A program made the translations under genes and the position numbers. Of a DNA stretch of 64,000 bases, positions 23,900-35,867 are shown in pieces. The first letter of the stretch is position 1. The number at the start of each line of letters is the position of its first letter. Under the pieces are notes generated by a model, which searched no databases, was not told the DNA's origin, and worked only from the letters and a program-made list of their open reading frames with translations. Source of the stretch: Plasmodium malariae (Eukaryota; Apicomplexa; Aconoidasida; Haemosporida; Plasmodiidae); the NCBI RefSeq assembly GCF_900090045.1, contig NC_041787.1, positions 2,229,001 through 2,293,000 on the forward strand, read 5' to 3'.

Positions 23900-24880
23900 A
23901 TGAAAAAGGGACTGACAACTGTTGTTTTTTTTTTTCTTTTAATGGATGGAAAAGGGATTAAAGGGGTAAGCGAGCATAACATTGTTGTTGGCACTGAAAA
24001 AAAGGCTAACATCGATGAAAGTAGTGGAAGAAGCCAAAGCGGCCAAAGTAATCAAAGTAGTCAAAGCAGTGAAAACAATGAAATCAGAAGGAATGTATGC
24101 ACTTGCGACTTTACGGAAAAACTAAATTTCATGCCTAAGCAAAAGACGAAAATATATTGTGAACTAAAACCGCACCATGGGGAGGAGATAAGAATATTAG
24201 CAAATAAGGAATATGAAGTAAAATGTTTTAACAATTCGAAAGTATATTGCCCTGTAAAAGGCTATTTTATAAATAACGCTGATATTGCTACCTATTCTCA
24301 AAAATTAAAATATCAAGTAAAAGATATAACACATCGTGATAAAACAGTTAGTGAGTATCATCTAACTATTGATAAAGACGCTTCTGATATTTTATTTATT
24401 TGTAGTATAAAACCAAGGCAGGTTTCTGAGTTATTAGAAGGAGAAGTTAAGATAGATTTAAAAAGAGAAATTAGTGAGGAATATTCTGTAGCAATGGAGG
24501 ATAATATACATATGTGTGATTTTTCAAAGGGTAATTTAAATATAAGTCCAACAACAGGTTTTTATTATAAAAATTCTAGATCTGTTAACTGTATTTATAA
24601 TGTCCTTCGAAATAAATTATTTTTAATAAAATTACCTAAACTAGATATAGTTACTGAAAAAATTTTACCTAGTGTTGTAAATTGTTTATCTGAATACTCA
24701 TATATTAATTTTAACTTGAAACATGTTGAAGAGACTGAAGACTCGATCTCATTACACCTAACCTTTGGGGATTTTAAAAAGGCTTTTAATTTATCATGTG
24801 AATTAGACTTGTCGGAATTTACCGTACAACCTTGTGCAGTTGGAAAAAAGGGAAACGTTACTTTTTATTTTAACGTGTAA
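23900..24880 (+). CDS. CSS: Cysteine-rich small secreted protein CSS (PCRCR invasion complex)
   Basis: A single-exon, 326-aa protein starting [19 protein letters not shown], a signal peptide, then a short Ser/Gln-rich spacer. Two cysteine-bearing beta-rich domains follow: residues about 70-178 with six cysteines (VCTCDF, IYCEL, VKCFN, VYCPV, FICSI) and about 199-326 with five (HMCDF, VNCIY, VNCLS, LSCEL, QPCAV). CxF, YC and CxI patterns fit the s48/45 (6-Cys) fold. There is no hydrophobic C-terminal GPI signal, so it should be soluble. In P. falciparum the small secreted 6-Cys-like protein immediately beside adenylyl cyclase alpha is CSS (PF3D7_1404700). It pairs with PTRAMP and links Ripr, CyRPA and Rh5 in the PCRCR complex for erythrocyte invasion. 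That naming rests on synteny and architecture. The odd cysteine count in domain 2 may leave one free or pair it with a partner protein. Confidence 0.8.
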   Translation: MKKGLTTVVFFFLLMDGKGIKGVSEHNIVVGTEKKANIDESSGRSQSGQSNQSSQSSENNEIRRNVCTCDFTEKLNFMPKQKTKIYCELKPHHGEEIRILANKEYEVKCFNNSKVYCPVKGYFINNADIATYSQKLKYQVKDITHRDKTVSEYHLTIDKDASDILFICSIKPRQVSELLEGEVKIDLKREISEEYSVAMEDNIHMCDFSKGNLNISPTTGFYYKNSRSVNCIYNVLRNKLFLIKLPKLDIVTEKILPSVVNCLSEYSYINFNLKHVEETEDSISLHLTFGDFKKAFNLSCELDLSEFTVQPCAVGKKGNVTFYFNV

Positions 24881-26151
24881 TGCACTTGGTATAGTACTTA
24901 CGATAATAGCCAATCGGGGCACAGATATCAGGACACTCAGTTAATGCAGAAAACGAATGCATAAGCATGCGCATATGTGTGAGTGTGTGTATACTTGTGT
25001 GTGTACTTGTGTGTGTACGTATGTATGTACGTATGTGCCTACGTATGTATATATATAAACGTACATGTACAGATGCAAATACACATGAATCCCTTGCTTA
25101 ATATTTAATAAAATTAATAACACATATCATATTAAGTTTTTTTTCTTTAGTGCATAATAAAATTTTTTATGATTTATTTGACAAGGTGCGCAAATACATA
25201 CATTGAGCCGGAAATTATACATAACAACAAAATAAAATAAAGGAGAATGAAGCAAAAAGTATCAAAAATAACAAAATGAAGCAAAATAAAGTAAAACAAA
25301 ATAAAAATAACAGAACTGCAAAAATGAAGCCCAGTTCATACGAAAATTAAAACCCTGTATTGAATATTTTAGGGTATGTTTTCTTAGCAAATAATGTTGA
25401 AGAGGTTATTCCTTTTTTTAAAAAAAGCTGGGCTATATTTTATGATTTTTTTTTTATTTCCCCTGTTTCAGTATGTGCATATTTCACTGCTTCGTTAAGC
25501 GCTTCTGTCTGGGTCAGCGTGTATACACACATATATATAAATAAATATATATACACATATATATATATATACGTATGTATGCAATTTTGTTTTATTTTGG
25601 TCCCTCTGCATGAGCGAAAAGTGCCTAAGGTAAAATGAGATTTCATTGATTTGTCTTTTTAAATTTTTGCATTACACTTTTTTTTTTTTTTTTTTTTTTT
25701 GTAATATTTATCTATAATAATTAATGGTACCTTTACATTATATTTGTATGAGCAGTAAACCTTCTATATTTGTGTTTACAGATTTTAAAATTTTCCTTTT
25801 TATATCATAACAAATATGCTAATTAATATTTTGAAACTATACATTTTATAATATTTGGCAATTATAAAAAGGAAGGAAATAAAGGAGAGAAAAAAAAAAA
25901 AAAAAAAAAGATAAAAAAATAATGAAATGCACACCGCATGTTCTTTTTCGCTGAATTGTGCAATGAAAAAGAGTGTTGACCAATTTGGAAAAACAAAACA
26001 GGTTTTATAAGAATGCAAACGTATGAAAACATGTACATATGAACGCACGAGCATAAGAGGATATAAATTTTTATAGCCAACTTGAAAAAACAAACATTGT
26101 TTGTAATTTAAGCCCACGAGAATGCTTCCCTAGGACTAAATTTTTTTTACG
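24881..26151. other. Intergenic between CSS and adenylyl cyclase alpha
   Basis: 1.3 kb on the 5' side of the cyclase gene. It contains tgtg/tatg microsatellites (24970-25070), reiterated aataaa/gcaaaa units (25220-25300) and T runs (25678-25700). An open stretch at 25360-25638 lacks any recognisable protein feature. An upstream cyclase exon cannot be excluded. Confidence 0.5.
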
Positions 26152-28601
26152 ATGCCAGACTTAACACAGATATACGCTAGGGATATAATTCCAAATGAAA
26201 AATTAAAGAGGTTTTTTTTGAAATGTAGATCTAAAGAAAAAGTGTTGTACTCCTTTACATCTGAAAATGTAAACATTAAGCAAATAAAAAAAGGAAGAAA
26301 ATTTTTGTCTTATAATGATGAAAAAAAAATAGTATTTATAGATAAATAAAATTTAGGATAATGGTGCATAGCCATTTCAGTTCATAATCTGTATACGTAC
26401 AAACATACGTCCATATATACATATATATGTACATGCATATGTGCATATATATATATATTAGCCTATTTCAAGGAGACGTGCTGATGGAAATATTTTTAAA
26501 AAATAGAGTATTTATATATATATATATATATATGTACGTATGTACGTATGTACGTAAGTATATAAGTATAACGGTTGACCTTTTTACAGAAGAAATTGAG
26601 TCTTTTTTTTTTCTTTTTTTTCTCCCTTAATATAAAAATTCTCAAAAACGGTTAAAACTTCCTTTTTGTAGGAAACCATATATGAAGGAAAAATACAGAA
26701 AAAGGATTTGAACATTTTAAAATATAATGTAAAAAGAAAAAAAAAAATAAAGAGTTATGTGTTACTACAATAAAATAAACTTTTACATAATGAGACCCAT
26801 AATACATTTTTGTTTTTTCCTATTTTTATCTTTACCTTTTTTTCCTGACCTTTTTTTTTTTTTTTCTTTTTAAATGTAGAATATATATATTAGATCCTTA
26901 ACAAAGAAATTCTTTAAGTTTTTCAACCTTCTATATTTGTTTTTTGTTATATTTAGTAAAGATATTTTATACGTCCTCCTTGACAAAGTTAGAATGAAAA
27001 AGGTGAAGTGTGTAATGTGTAGTCTGAATTGTGCGCATGTAGTGTTACCATTTTATTTTGTTGTATGTTGTCGTCTCAACTATATATAAAGCTAGTGCAC
27101 ATGAGAAAGTATATGTATATATATATATGTACGTGCATGTGCCCATACATACGTATATGCATATATATAAATTTCTTTTTAGAAATATGATGTGTTATCG
27201 GATTTTCTTATCACGCTTCTCATTCTATGTTGCTGCGTTGAAATAATTATTAATTTTTTAGTAGAGGAATCTTATACATTCTACTTCATCTTTTTCGATG
27301 TTGTATCTTTAATTTTGTTATTATTCGATTTGTTTACTTTTGAGAAATACCTATTAGATGTGCTTTGCTCTTCTATAAAAAGGTAAGCGACTAAAAAAAA
27401 AAAAAAAAAAAAAAATTAGCGAAAAAAGTACTTAATTTTTAGTTGTAGTCTTTTTTTATTCTAATAATTCATTCATTTGAAGCACTTCATAGTCGACAAA
27501 TGCGTATATATGTATACGTGTACGTATATATATATATAAATATGTATATGCATATACGTACATATATATATAAATATGTATATGCATATACGTACATTTA
27601 TATATAAATATGTATGTATGTATGTATATACACATGTACGTATTCACGTACTTGTTTTCTCTTTTTCACTAATTTACTTCTTTTTCTGGGGTTACTCAGT
27701 TTGTACGGGTTAAAAAAAATAGACAATGAGGGAATATTTCACTTACTGCAATTATTTAAAGCTTTGCGCGTTACAAAAGTTTATCGTTTGATTATTACAT
27801 TTATAAGAAAGCATACTAAGGAGAAATATAAGCACAGGAATGAATGGAATGTTATAAATCCTTTTTATAATGACAAAAATTTACATATATGTATTTTTGT
27901 AAAGATGTAAATTGTATATTGACATAAGTATATATGCTTAAATAAGCACGTGAATACATGTATACATGCATATATACTTAAACACATAAATTCAGATGTG
28001 TACATAATTTTGCACTTTTTATTTTTATTTTTCTCAAGTTTGAAAAAGTAGAGAGCATGCAGAATAGAACAAATCTGAAGGTCAAAATGCGTATATATTC
28101 ATATAACTATGCAAAATTATTAGACGTTTCAAGCAAGCATATGTACATATGTATGCGTGTATATATGTATATACACAAGTATATGTATATGTGCTCACCT
28201 TTCAAACGTTTCAGGAGAGCCTAAAATTTACAAATAAAATGCACTTGGCATTAATAAAAAGATATTTTATGTCTTTATTTCTTGTTATGTTATCTTATCT
28301 ATTTATTGAAGCGGTAATAATATACTTGTGTATATAGATGTGTATACGTGTACACCCCAATACATATATACACATGTACGTACATATAAACATATATATG
28401 TATATATATATGTTCGTATGCATATATATATATGTACTTATCTATACATGCCCTTCTCCCCTCGGTAAAACATTTTTTACCCATGATTTTTCCTTATTAC
28501 AGGTGTCAATTTCGAAATGGCAGATGGGCTCAATGGATTACTTTATCTACAACTTAGACTTGTTAACAGAAAAGAAATTCATATATACTAGAAGTAGTAA
28601 C

Positions 28602-28647
<46 letters not shown>

Positions 28648-30832
28648 CATGTATTTATGTGTACCCAATTTTACACATATACGTTGGTCCCTTTTTTATA
28701 CGTTAATACCTCTTCTAGAATTTCGTTTGAAGACTATTACGAATCCGAGTTCTTGAAAGCCATATATTATTACAGCGTACGTTAAAAAATAAAGATAAAG
28801 ATTAAGGATGTGAATATGTATATATATATATTTATACATGTATGTATGTAAGTATGCACATACAGATGTGCACAAGCTTAAGGTACAAATATATACCGTG
28901 AAAATACGCCCCTTTTAGACAATTCAGAAAGACAAAAACGATGCGGAATATTTAATTAGTTTAAAATCTAAAAGAAAACTACAAAATTTTATTAACAAGA
29001 AAGAAATTAATTTAAGAGAAGGCGGTAAACAAACCTTATGGGACTTTACACATTTGCCTTACGTAATAAGAAAAAAGGATCTTATATTAACAATCGCGCT
29101 ACGATAAAAAAATAATTAAGTAGTTGATACAGCTGAACCAACTGTCACAACTAAGCCAACAAACCCAATTAACGTTATTAACACTATTAAACCATGTGAA
29201 CTGCCTTCAGAGCGAATTGATGAAATTTATAAACATGAACATACCCAATGGAACCAAAAAAGATGAGGAGGAGATTGTCTTAAATGATACGATTAAAGAA
29301 TTGAGTACAAATAAAAAAAAAAAAAAAGGAGAAAATATCAGAAGTATAAAATATCAGAAGTATAAAATATTAGAAGTATAAAATATTAGAAGTACTAAAT
29401 GATAGTAGTATAAAGTAATAGAAGTATAAAGTAATAGAAGTACTAAATGATAGAAGTATAAAGTAATAGAAGTACTAAATGTAGAAGTATAAAGTAATAG
29501 AAGTATAAAGTAATAGAAGTATAAAGTAATAGAAGTATAAAGTAATAAAAGTATAAAGTAATGGAATTACAATGTAATGGAAGTATAAAATAATAAAGGG
29601 ACAAAAAATTAAAAGAATAAAAAAGGAACAAAAATGAAAACACGAAAAAGCAAGAATTGTATAATATAATTTTTTTTTTTTTTTTCTTCACATATATATA
29701 TCGAATGTTCATATTCATTTTATTTTTTAAAAAGACGAACTGAGATTTTACGAAGTGAAAGTCTACAAAATTAAAGATTTTACTTTTTATATAAACATAA
29801 AAAAAATTATAAAAAAGGAGATAAAAAATTCAGCGTTTTTTAAAATACTTGTTATACTGGTATAGCTCAAAAGTTGTGGTATTATTAAATTAAATGAAAC
29901 GAAACGAATGAGGACCTTTATAATGTGATATATTTTTTTTCTACGTTTTTTTGAATTTTTCAGTTTTCTTTTATTGTGCTCTTTTATTTTACGTCCGAGC
30001 TTAATGTGTTATTGTTCCCAATCGAAGGCATACTAAAAAAGCTAAAGCTTATGAAGTAAGAAAAACACAAACTTGAAGGAGATATCAGATCTGTGTTCGT
30101 ATTAGTATTTGTATACGGATACACATATACTTATATATATATATGTGCTATATGTAGGTCCAATCCTACATTGGCCTTGGAAATGCAAGAAGAACTGTTA
30201 AACCATGAATTAGACAACATACTAAGAAACTCAAAATTAAAAAGGTACACTAAATGCATGTCTTAGTTTTTACCCATACATGTTATTTAATTCATGTAAA
30301 GAAAATATTTCCTTGTTACATTTTGCATGTTACGTGCTGATATGTTGAATGTAAGCAAAGAGAAATATTAGTGTTTGAGTTATTTTTATGTGAAGTGTTA
30401 TAAGAGAATAATGGAGAGAAAGGATGGTTCTAAAGGATGTCATTTGGGAGTGCACCTATATGCGCATGTGTGTATATACGTATGTATGGGTATATGTATA
30501 TACGTATGTATGGGTATATGTATATACGTATGTATGGGTATATGTATATACGTATGTATGGGTATATGTATATACGTATGTATGCATGTATATGTACACA
30601 TGTAGAAACGCATTGCTTAACTCTCGTCTTTTATTTTGAAATACAGAAAAAGTATAAATGAGAATTATGAAATACTAAAGATGGAAGAAAATTTAATGAA
30701 GCTAGGAACGTTAATGCTGTTAGGTACTAATGTTTTACTTTCCATTTTTCATAATTTTTTTTGAAAGTTAGAAAAATCGTGCTGGGTAACTGTGTCCTTT
30801 TATATCTAACACCATTATGGAGTGGGAAAAAC

Positions 30833-30895
<63 letters not shown>

Positions 30896-33317
30896 AACAT
30901 TCATTTCTTCATGTACGTGTGTGTATTGTTATAGTAATGGGGTCATTTACTTTTTCCCTTTTAAATACTATTCCTTAGGTTTCGGAGAGGCAGGAGCAAA
31001 AATAATTTCCAAAAATATCAATGAGCAGGAAAGGGTAAATTTATTAATAAATGGAGAAGTGGTTTATTCCGTTTTTTCCTTTTGTGATATAAGGAACTTC
31101 ACTGAAATAACAGAAATATTAAAGGAGAAGGTTTGCATAGTTTTTTCGTTTATGAGACTATATTTTTTTTTTTTTTTTTTTTTTAAACTACTCATTTGAA
31201 GTGCTCTTTTGGAATACTCATATGAAGTATTATTTTGTACAACGTTTTGCATTTGTGTGACATAATGTGTGCATTTGTATGTTACTTCAGCACTGTGTTG
31301 GTATTACATACATATATATGTGCATATGTACATGTATGCATGTGTACATGAACATGGGCTTACTTTATGTACCCATACTTGTTGCAGATAATGATATTCA
31401 TAAACCTCGTCGCTAAGATAATTCACGAATGTTGTGACTTCTATGGAGGATCAATAAATAAAAATATAGGAGACGCGTTTTTACTTGTTTGGAAATATAA
31501 AAAAGAAGATTTTTCAAATAAAAAAAGGAATTTTTTAGAGTCAAAATATTCTACAACACAAAATAAGAATTATGAAGATTTATCAGAAAAAGAAAATATA
31601 AACAGAATTTGTGACTTAGCTTTTTTGTCAACAGTACAGACGTTAATAAAGCTGCAGCAGGTAAGGGCTTCAAAATTAGTAGCTCATTCAGGAGGGGATC
31701 ATATAACCCCACACTTGCGAACATAAGTACATACATGTGTATATATCCATACGCACATGTATATATGCCCACATGCAAGTATATATCCACACATGTGCAC
31801 TTCCTTCCCTTTGCCCATTTTTCCAACAAGTCGGAAAAGATATATTTATTTCTGAAAAACGAGAAAATAGACGACTTAATTCATAAAAATGGGATAGAGT
31901 TAAGTTTCGGCCTACATTTTGGATGGGCCATTGAAGGAGCAATAGGAAGTAGTTATAAAATTGATTTATCCTACTTGTCTGAAAATGTGAATATAGCTAG
32001 TAGATTACAAGATATTTCCAAAATATACAAAAATAATATTGTTATATCAGGAGATTTTTATGATAACCTGTCTGATAATTTTAAGGTTAGTATGAATTCT
32101 TTTTTTTTTTTGAAAAATTTACAAGTGTTACGAACAAATTTTTTTGTCTACGCTATTTGTCTGTTATGTGCTGCTTGCCAGTAATGCGTTGACTATATTG
32201 TGAAATGCAGCTATTTTGTAGTATGTTCATACAAAAAAAAAAGAAAAAAAATATAAAGAAAATCAATCATAAAAAATAGAAAAATGAAAATCGTAAAAGG
32301 AAAAAAGAAATAAAAGAGTTGTATTCACATTTAAGAATATTTTTTTTATTTTCCTTTTCTTCAAAAAAAGAAGTCACTTAGGAAAATAGACAAGGTACAG
32401 CTGAAGGGGTGCAGGAACCCCATAAATTTATATACCTTTGATTTGCACCTAAACAAGGTTAAAATAAAGCAAATATTGTACGTTTGTATAAACATATAAG
32501 TGGGCAAATGTATATACATATATACATACATATAAATATATAAGCATGTACATATATGCTCATGTTTGGGTAAGTGCTAAATTAGCAAGTACGCCGAAAA
32601 ATATTCTCGACATGCCACAGAAAACTAACAACGTATTGTTTCAGCTTCAAAAGAAAAATAAGTTAGACGCCTTTGATTTAACCTCAGATATGGACATAAA
32701 AATGATAAAGGTATCATGATTTTGCAGAAATGCCGCCTTTTGTACTTTTTCAAAAATTAGTCCAAAATTCATTTTACTTGAATTGTTCCAGGTGTTAGAA
32801 GATATAAAAAAAAAAACAGAGAGACGAAAAAGAAAAAAGGAAGTGTCAAATCTTAATTACAATGTAAGTAATGCAGGAAAAATAAGGGAAAAAAAATGAA
32901 ATAAAATGAAATAAAATAAAATAAAATAAAAGCTCATCATTTTTACATAATCCCACATTCGTACAACACGTAGAATATGCACGTACTGTAAACGTATTTT
33001 ATTTTATTTTTTTTTTTTTTTTCATTTTTATGAATGCTCGTACATTTTTGTAGTTATATAAAGAATATGAACAAAGTAGTGATATACAGTTAATTAAGGT
33101 AAAGTTCCCCGATGAATATTCAAATTTATTTGAAAAATCGTTAGACTTATATTTGAGTGGAAACTGGAATGAATCCAAAAACATACTGGAACATTTAAAA
33201 AAGAGTTTTACCATGGACGACAATATTGTGCACCAGTTGTTGAGCTTTATGAGCACGTCAAATTTTAGTGCACCCTATGACTGGTGCGGGTATAGAAAAT
33301 TTTTACAAAAATCGTAA
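26152..33317 (+). CDS. ACalpha: Adenylyl cyclase alpha (voltage-sensor/channel-like N-terminus plus class III cyclase; about 23 exons)
   Basis: Exons read by eye: 26152-26246 or -26306, 26462-26507, 26672-26728, 26880-26987, 27183-27382, 27700-27898, 28039-28080, 28215-28313, 28503-28593, 28733-28776, 28919-29062, 29133-29343, 29735-29850, 29964-30055, 30158-30244, 30647-30723, 30979-31130, 31388-31660, 31831-32085, 32371-32457, 32645-32710, 32792-32863, 33054-33317. Most junctions are phase-consistent. Hydrophobic helices ([39 protein letters not shown]) precede an S4-like [17 protein letters not shown], then more membrane segments. The cyclase domain shows [13 protein letters not shown] and [16 protein letters not shown] (the two metal aspartates) and [10 protein letters not shown] (transition-state Asn/Arg). 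It converts ATP to cAMP, feeding PKA. Plasmodium and ciliates share this channel-cyclase layout. The exon 1 donor and the 28593/28733 junction are uncertain. Confidence 0.85.
29340..29585 (+). repeat. Intronic minisatellite (agaagtataaagtaat)n
   Basis: About 15 imperfect 12-16-bp copies of agaagtataaagtaat/agaagtactaaatgat begin exactly at the chosen donor of the cyclase exon ending at 29343 and fill the start of that intron. Each unit repeats an AA|GTAYWA donor-like sequence. Confidence 0.85.
30474..30581 (+). repeat. Intronic minisatellite (tatacgtatgtatgggtatatg)n
   Basis: About five near-perfect copies of a 22-bp unit lie inside a cyclase-alpha intron. They read open in all forward frames only because the unit lacks stop codons. 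They are not coding. Confidence 0.85.
30838..30892. repeat. (TA)n microsatellite in a cyclase intron
   Basis: About 55 bp of uninterrupted AT/TA in the intron between exons ending at 30723 and starting at 30979. Confidence 0.9.
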
Positions 33318-33683
33318 TACTTTTGTACTTTTTTTTTTCTTTTTTTTTTTTTTCTTTTAAAAATTTTTGGAAAATGCGTATTCCACCAATTCGTGGTGTG
33401 AAATTATTAGTTTCAAAAGTGGAACATATATGTATATAATATATATAAGAGCGTTCGAAAAGGGGGGTAAGGGTAAGGGTAAGTGTGTTAAACCAACATT
33501 GTACGAAATGAAAGGAAAATAAGATGAACATAAAAAAGGGTTCAACATAAAAACGAGGTTGTCATACACACGAAAAAACAAAAAAGAATTATGCAAAAAG
33601 CAAGATGCAGAACACAGACAAAACAAGAGAAACTTCGTGGAAAGAAGCCAGGAAACATATGCAAGAAGACAAATTCTTAGGCC
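33318..33683. other. Convergent intergenic region with (GGGTAA)3
   Basis: 366 bp between the 3' ends of the cyclase (+) and Rrp5-like (-) genes. It includes a G-rich run at 33462-33483, six G then three taaggg-type units, unusual in this AT-rich sequence. Confidence 0.6.
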
Positions 33684-35110
33684 TCAACTAGTGGAGTTTA
33701 AGCTTTCCACGTAGTTGTAGGCCTTTTCTTGAACTAACTTTTGGCTTTTAACACTACCTTGATTTTTTTCAAATAGTAACCATTTGGTAAATATCATTTT
33801 CATAACTCTTGTTTTAAATTTAATTGAAATAAATCGTTCAAATATGTTTCTAATAAATTGTAGCTCATTCATATTTAGTTTGAGTTTTTCTTTTTTTTCA
33901 TTTTTTGTTAATGAGTTAATATGAATATCAAGATAAGTAAACCAGACATCTGACCTTTTAGGATATTCTTGAATTAATTTTTCAAAATATGCTTTTCCTC
34001 TTTCTTTATTAGAATACTTATATTCAAAACGAGCTGCATTTATAATCATATTTAAATGCTTTTTTTTTGGTAAAGAATATAAAGATTTTAGTAATATTGA
34101 ATGAGCATATTCTTCGTCTTTATATGTACTATGCAAAATTTCTAAATACGTAGACCATATTTTTTTGGAATATTTAAACTTTTTAATTGCCTCTTCACAT
34201 AATTCTTTTAATTCAATTAACTTTTTATTAATTTTTAAAATATTAATTGTGTGTAAATATATAGATTTTTCATTATTACATAGTAAAGCTCTTTTAAATA
34301 TCTCATTTAACCTATCCCCATAAACACATTCCATATTTAAATAACATAAATAAATATTTAATTTTTCGTCTACTTCGTGTATATCTATTGTTTTCAATGC
34401 TCTCTCTGCTACTTCTCTTGCATTATCTATATTTCCTTTTTCTAAATAATAAACAATGTAACTTATCCAAATCGCGCTTTTGTTTTTTTCCGATACTAGT
34501 AACCTTTCGTAGTCAAACGGGCTGACCTGCTCACTGTTGAGATTGTTTATATTGCTATTTTTCTTGTTCTTCTTAGATTTTTTCCTTGTGTGGTTACTTA
34601 CGTCACTATCATTTTTGTCGTCTGTATTGCTATCGTAGTTGCTATCATAGTTACTTTTACAATTGTCATTAATAGTGCCATTTATTTTGCTATTTTTTGT
34701 TTTAATGTTTTTTTTTTTTTTTTCTTTTCCTTTTGAAGCTTGGATTTTTGGGCCTTTTTGTCAAGTACCTCACAACCACTTTCTCCTTCCCTTTCTTCTT
34801 CACTTTCTCCCAGTTCTTTTGATTTTTTAATTTTGTTTTGTATACTTTTATTACTTTTTTTTTCTTTTATATTTCTTTGTTTTTTTTTCTTTTCGTTTTT
34901 TTCCTTTTGAGTCTTCTTTATTTCGGCATATATGCTTAAATGGTTCGTCTTATTCAGTTCTTTTGTTCTGGGTTTTCCTTCAATTTTTTTCCTTTTCCTT
35001 TTTAATTCTCTATTTTGGGAATTAGTAGCTTCTGTACCATTTTCCTCCTCTTTCTTGCGCTTATTTATCGTTTTTTCTTCATTACCTTTACTGAGTTCTG
35101 TTTGGCTCAT
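33684..35110 (-). pseudogene. RRP5: Rrp5-like rRNA-processing protein (HAT repeats) with a one-base frame break in a poly-A run
   Basis: Two frames on the minus strand form one gene. The first (35110-34682, MSQTELSKGNEEK) is a Lys/Glu-rich N-terminus. The second is open from the same poly-A tract to the stop at 33684. It starts Asn/Asp/Ser-rich, then PFDYERLLVSEKNKSAIWISY and GNIDNAREVAERALKTIDI. This is the first HAT/TPR unit of the Rrp5/PDCD11 C-terminus, and the signature end (ERFISIKFKTRVMKMIFTKW ... YVESLN) also fits. Rrp5 is needed for cleavages in pre-18S and pre-5.8S rRNA processing in the nucleolus. The two frames differ by one base (or two), and the 16-nt T run at 34708-34723 (A on the coding strand) is where they meet. 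An assembly length error or real slippage is more likely than gene death, because the downstream frame is perfectly preserved. No S1 domains are encoded, unlike yeast and human Rrp5. Confidence 0.7.
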
Positions 35111-35661
35111 TTCGTTTGATCGAATTTGCCCTTCCGCTAGTTGTTTTCTTGTAATTAGAGGTATACTTATGTATGGACGTATGCATGTACATATACAAGT
35201 ACATGTACAAATCCATATGCAAATACATATGTACGTATATATATATATGTATATATATGCTTTTATTACATGTTTGCATACGCTTCCTTCTTTTTAATTA
35301 TACTAAAGCTTATTGTAAAATTTGTACGAAGAAACTTGTCATTTTATGGTAAGGCGCAAATACAAAAATGATCTCAGAAAAAATTAATTTTTATGTTAAA
35401 TTAGGCAATAAATAAATAAATATATATATATACATAGCCTACTTTACAAATTGATGAAAAAAAAAAAAAAACAAATAATTAAGGATAAAGTAGAAAATAA
35501 AATGAAAAGTTTAGTAAACGTAAGATACAGCAGGGAGGACACCTACATTTAAAGTTCGCGTAAGCGGATTCAATTTCGAAAAAAAAAGGGAAAAGAAAAA
35601 GAAAAAACACTTACAAGGTAAATCGTAATTTTGTATATTAAAATATTAAATATAAGAAATA
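35111..35661. other. Intergenic, 5' of the Rrp5-like gene
   Basis: Contains tacatgtacaa-type and (TA)n microsatellites (35180-35260, 35420-35440) and A runs. No gene seen. Confidence 0.5.
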
Positions 35662-35822
35662 ATGAAAATTTTCCTTTGTTTTATTTTTGTATTTATAAAA
35701 TGTATATCATTAAAAATTAATAGTTTTTCTCAATTTTTGCTTCACTTTTGTTCTCTAATTTTTTGGATCACTTATATTGGGGGACATAATCAACCGCAGA
35801 ATATGGCTGCATATACGTGTAC

Positions 35823-35867
<45 letters not shown>

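Noticed and set aside
25360..25638. 92-codon frame considered as an upstream adenylyl cyclase exon
   Set aside because: Half consists of (TA)n-derived Tyr-Ile repeats, and no phase-matched junction to 26152 could be shown.
30375..30661. Overlapping open frames in all three forward frames encoding Tyr-Val-Cys-Ile repeats
   Set aside because: The 22-bp repeat lacks stops in every frame and lies between two well-supported cyclase exons, so it is intron.
33462..33483. Interstitial telomere array
   Set aside because: Only three units and the repeat is GGGTAA rather than the parasite's GGGTTYA; no subtelomeric genes nearby.
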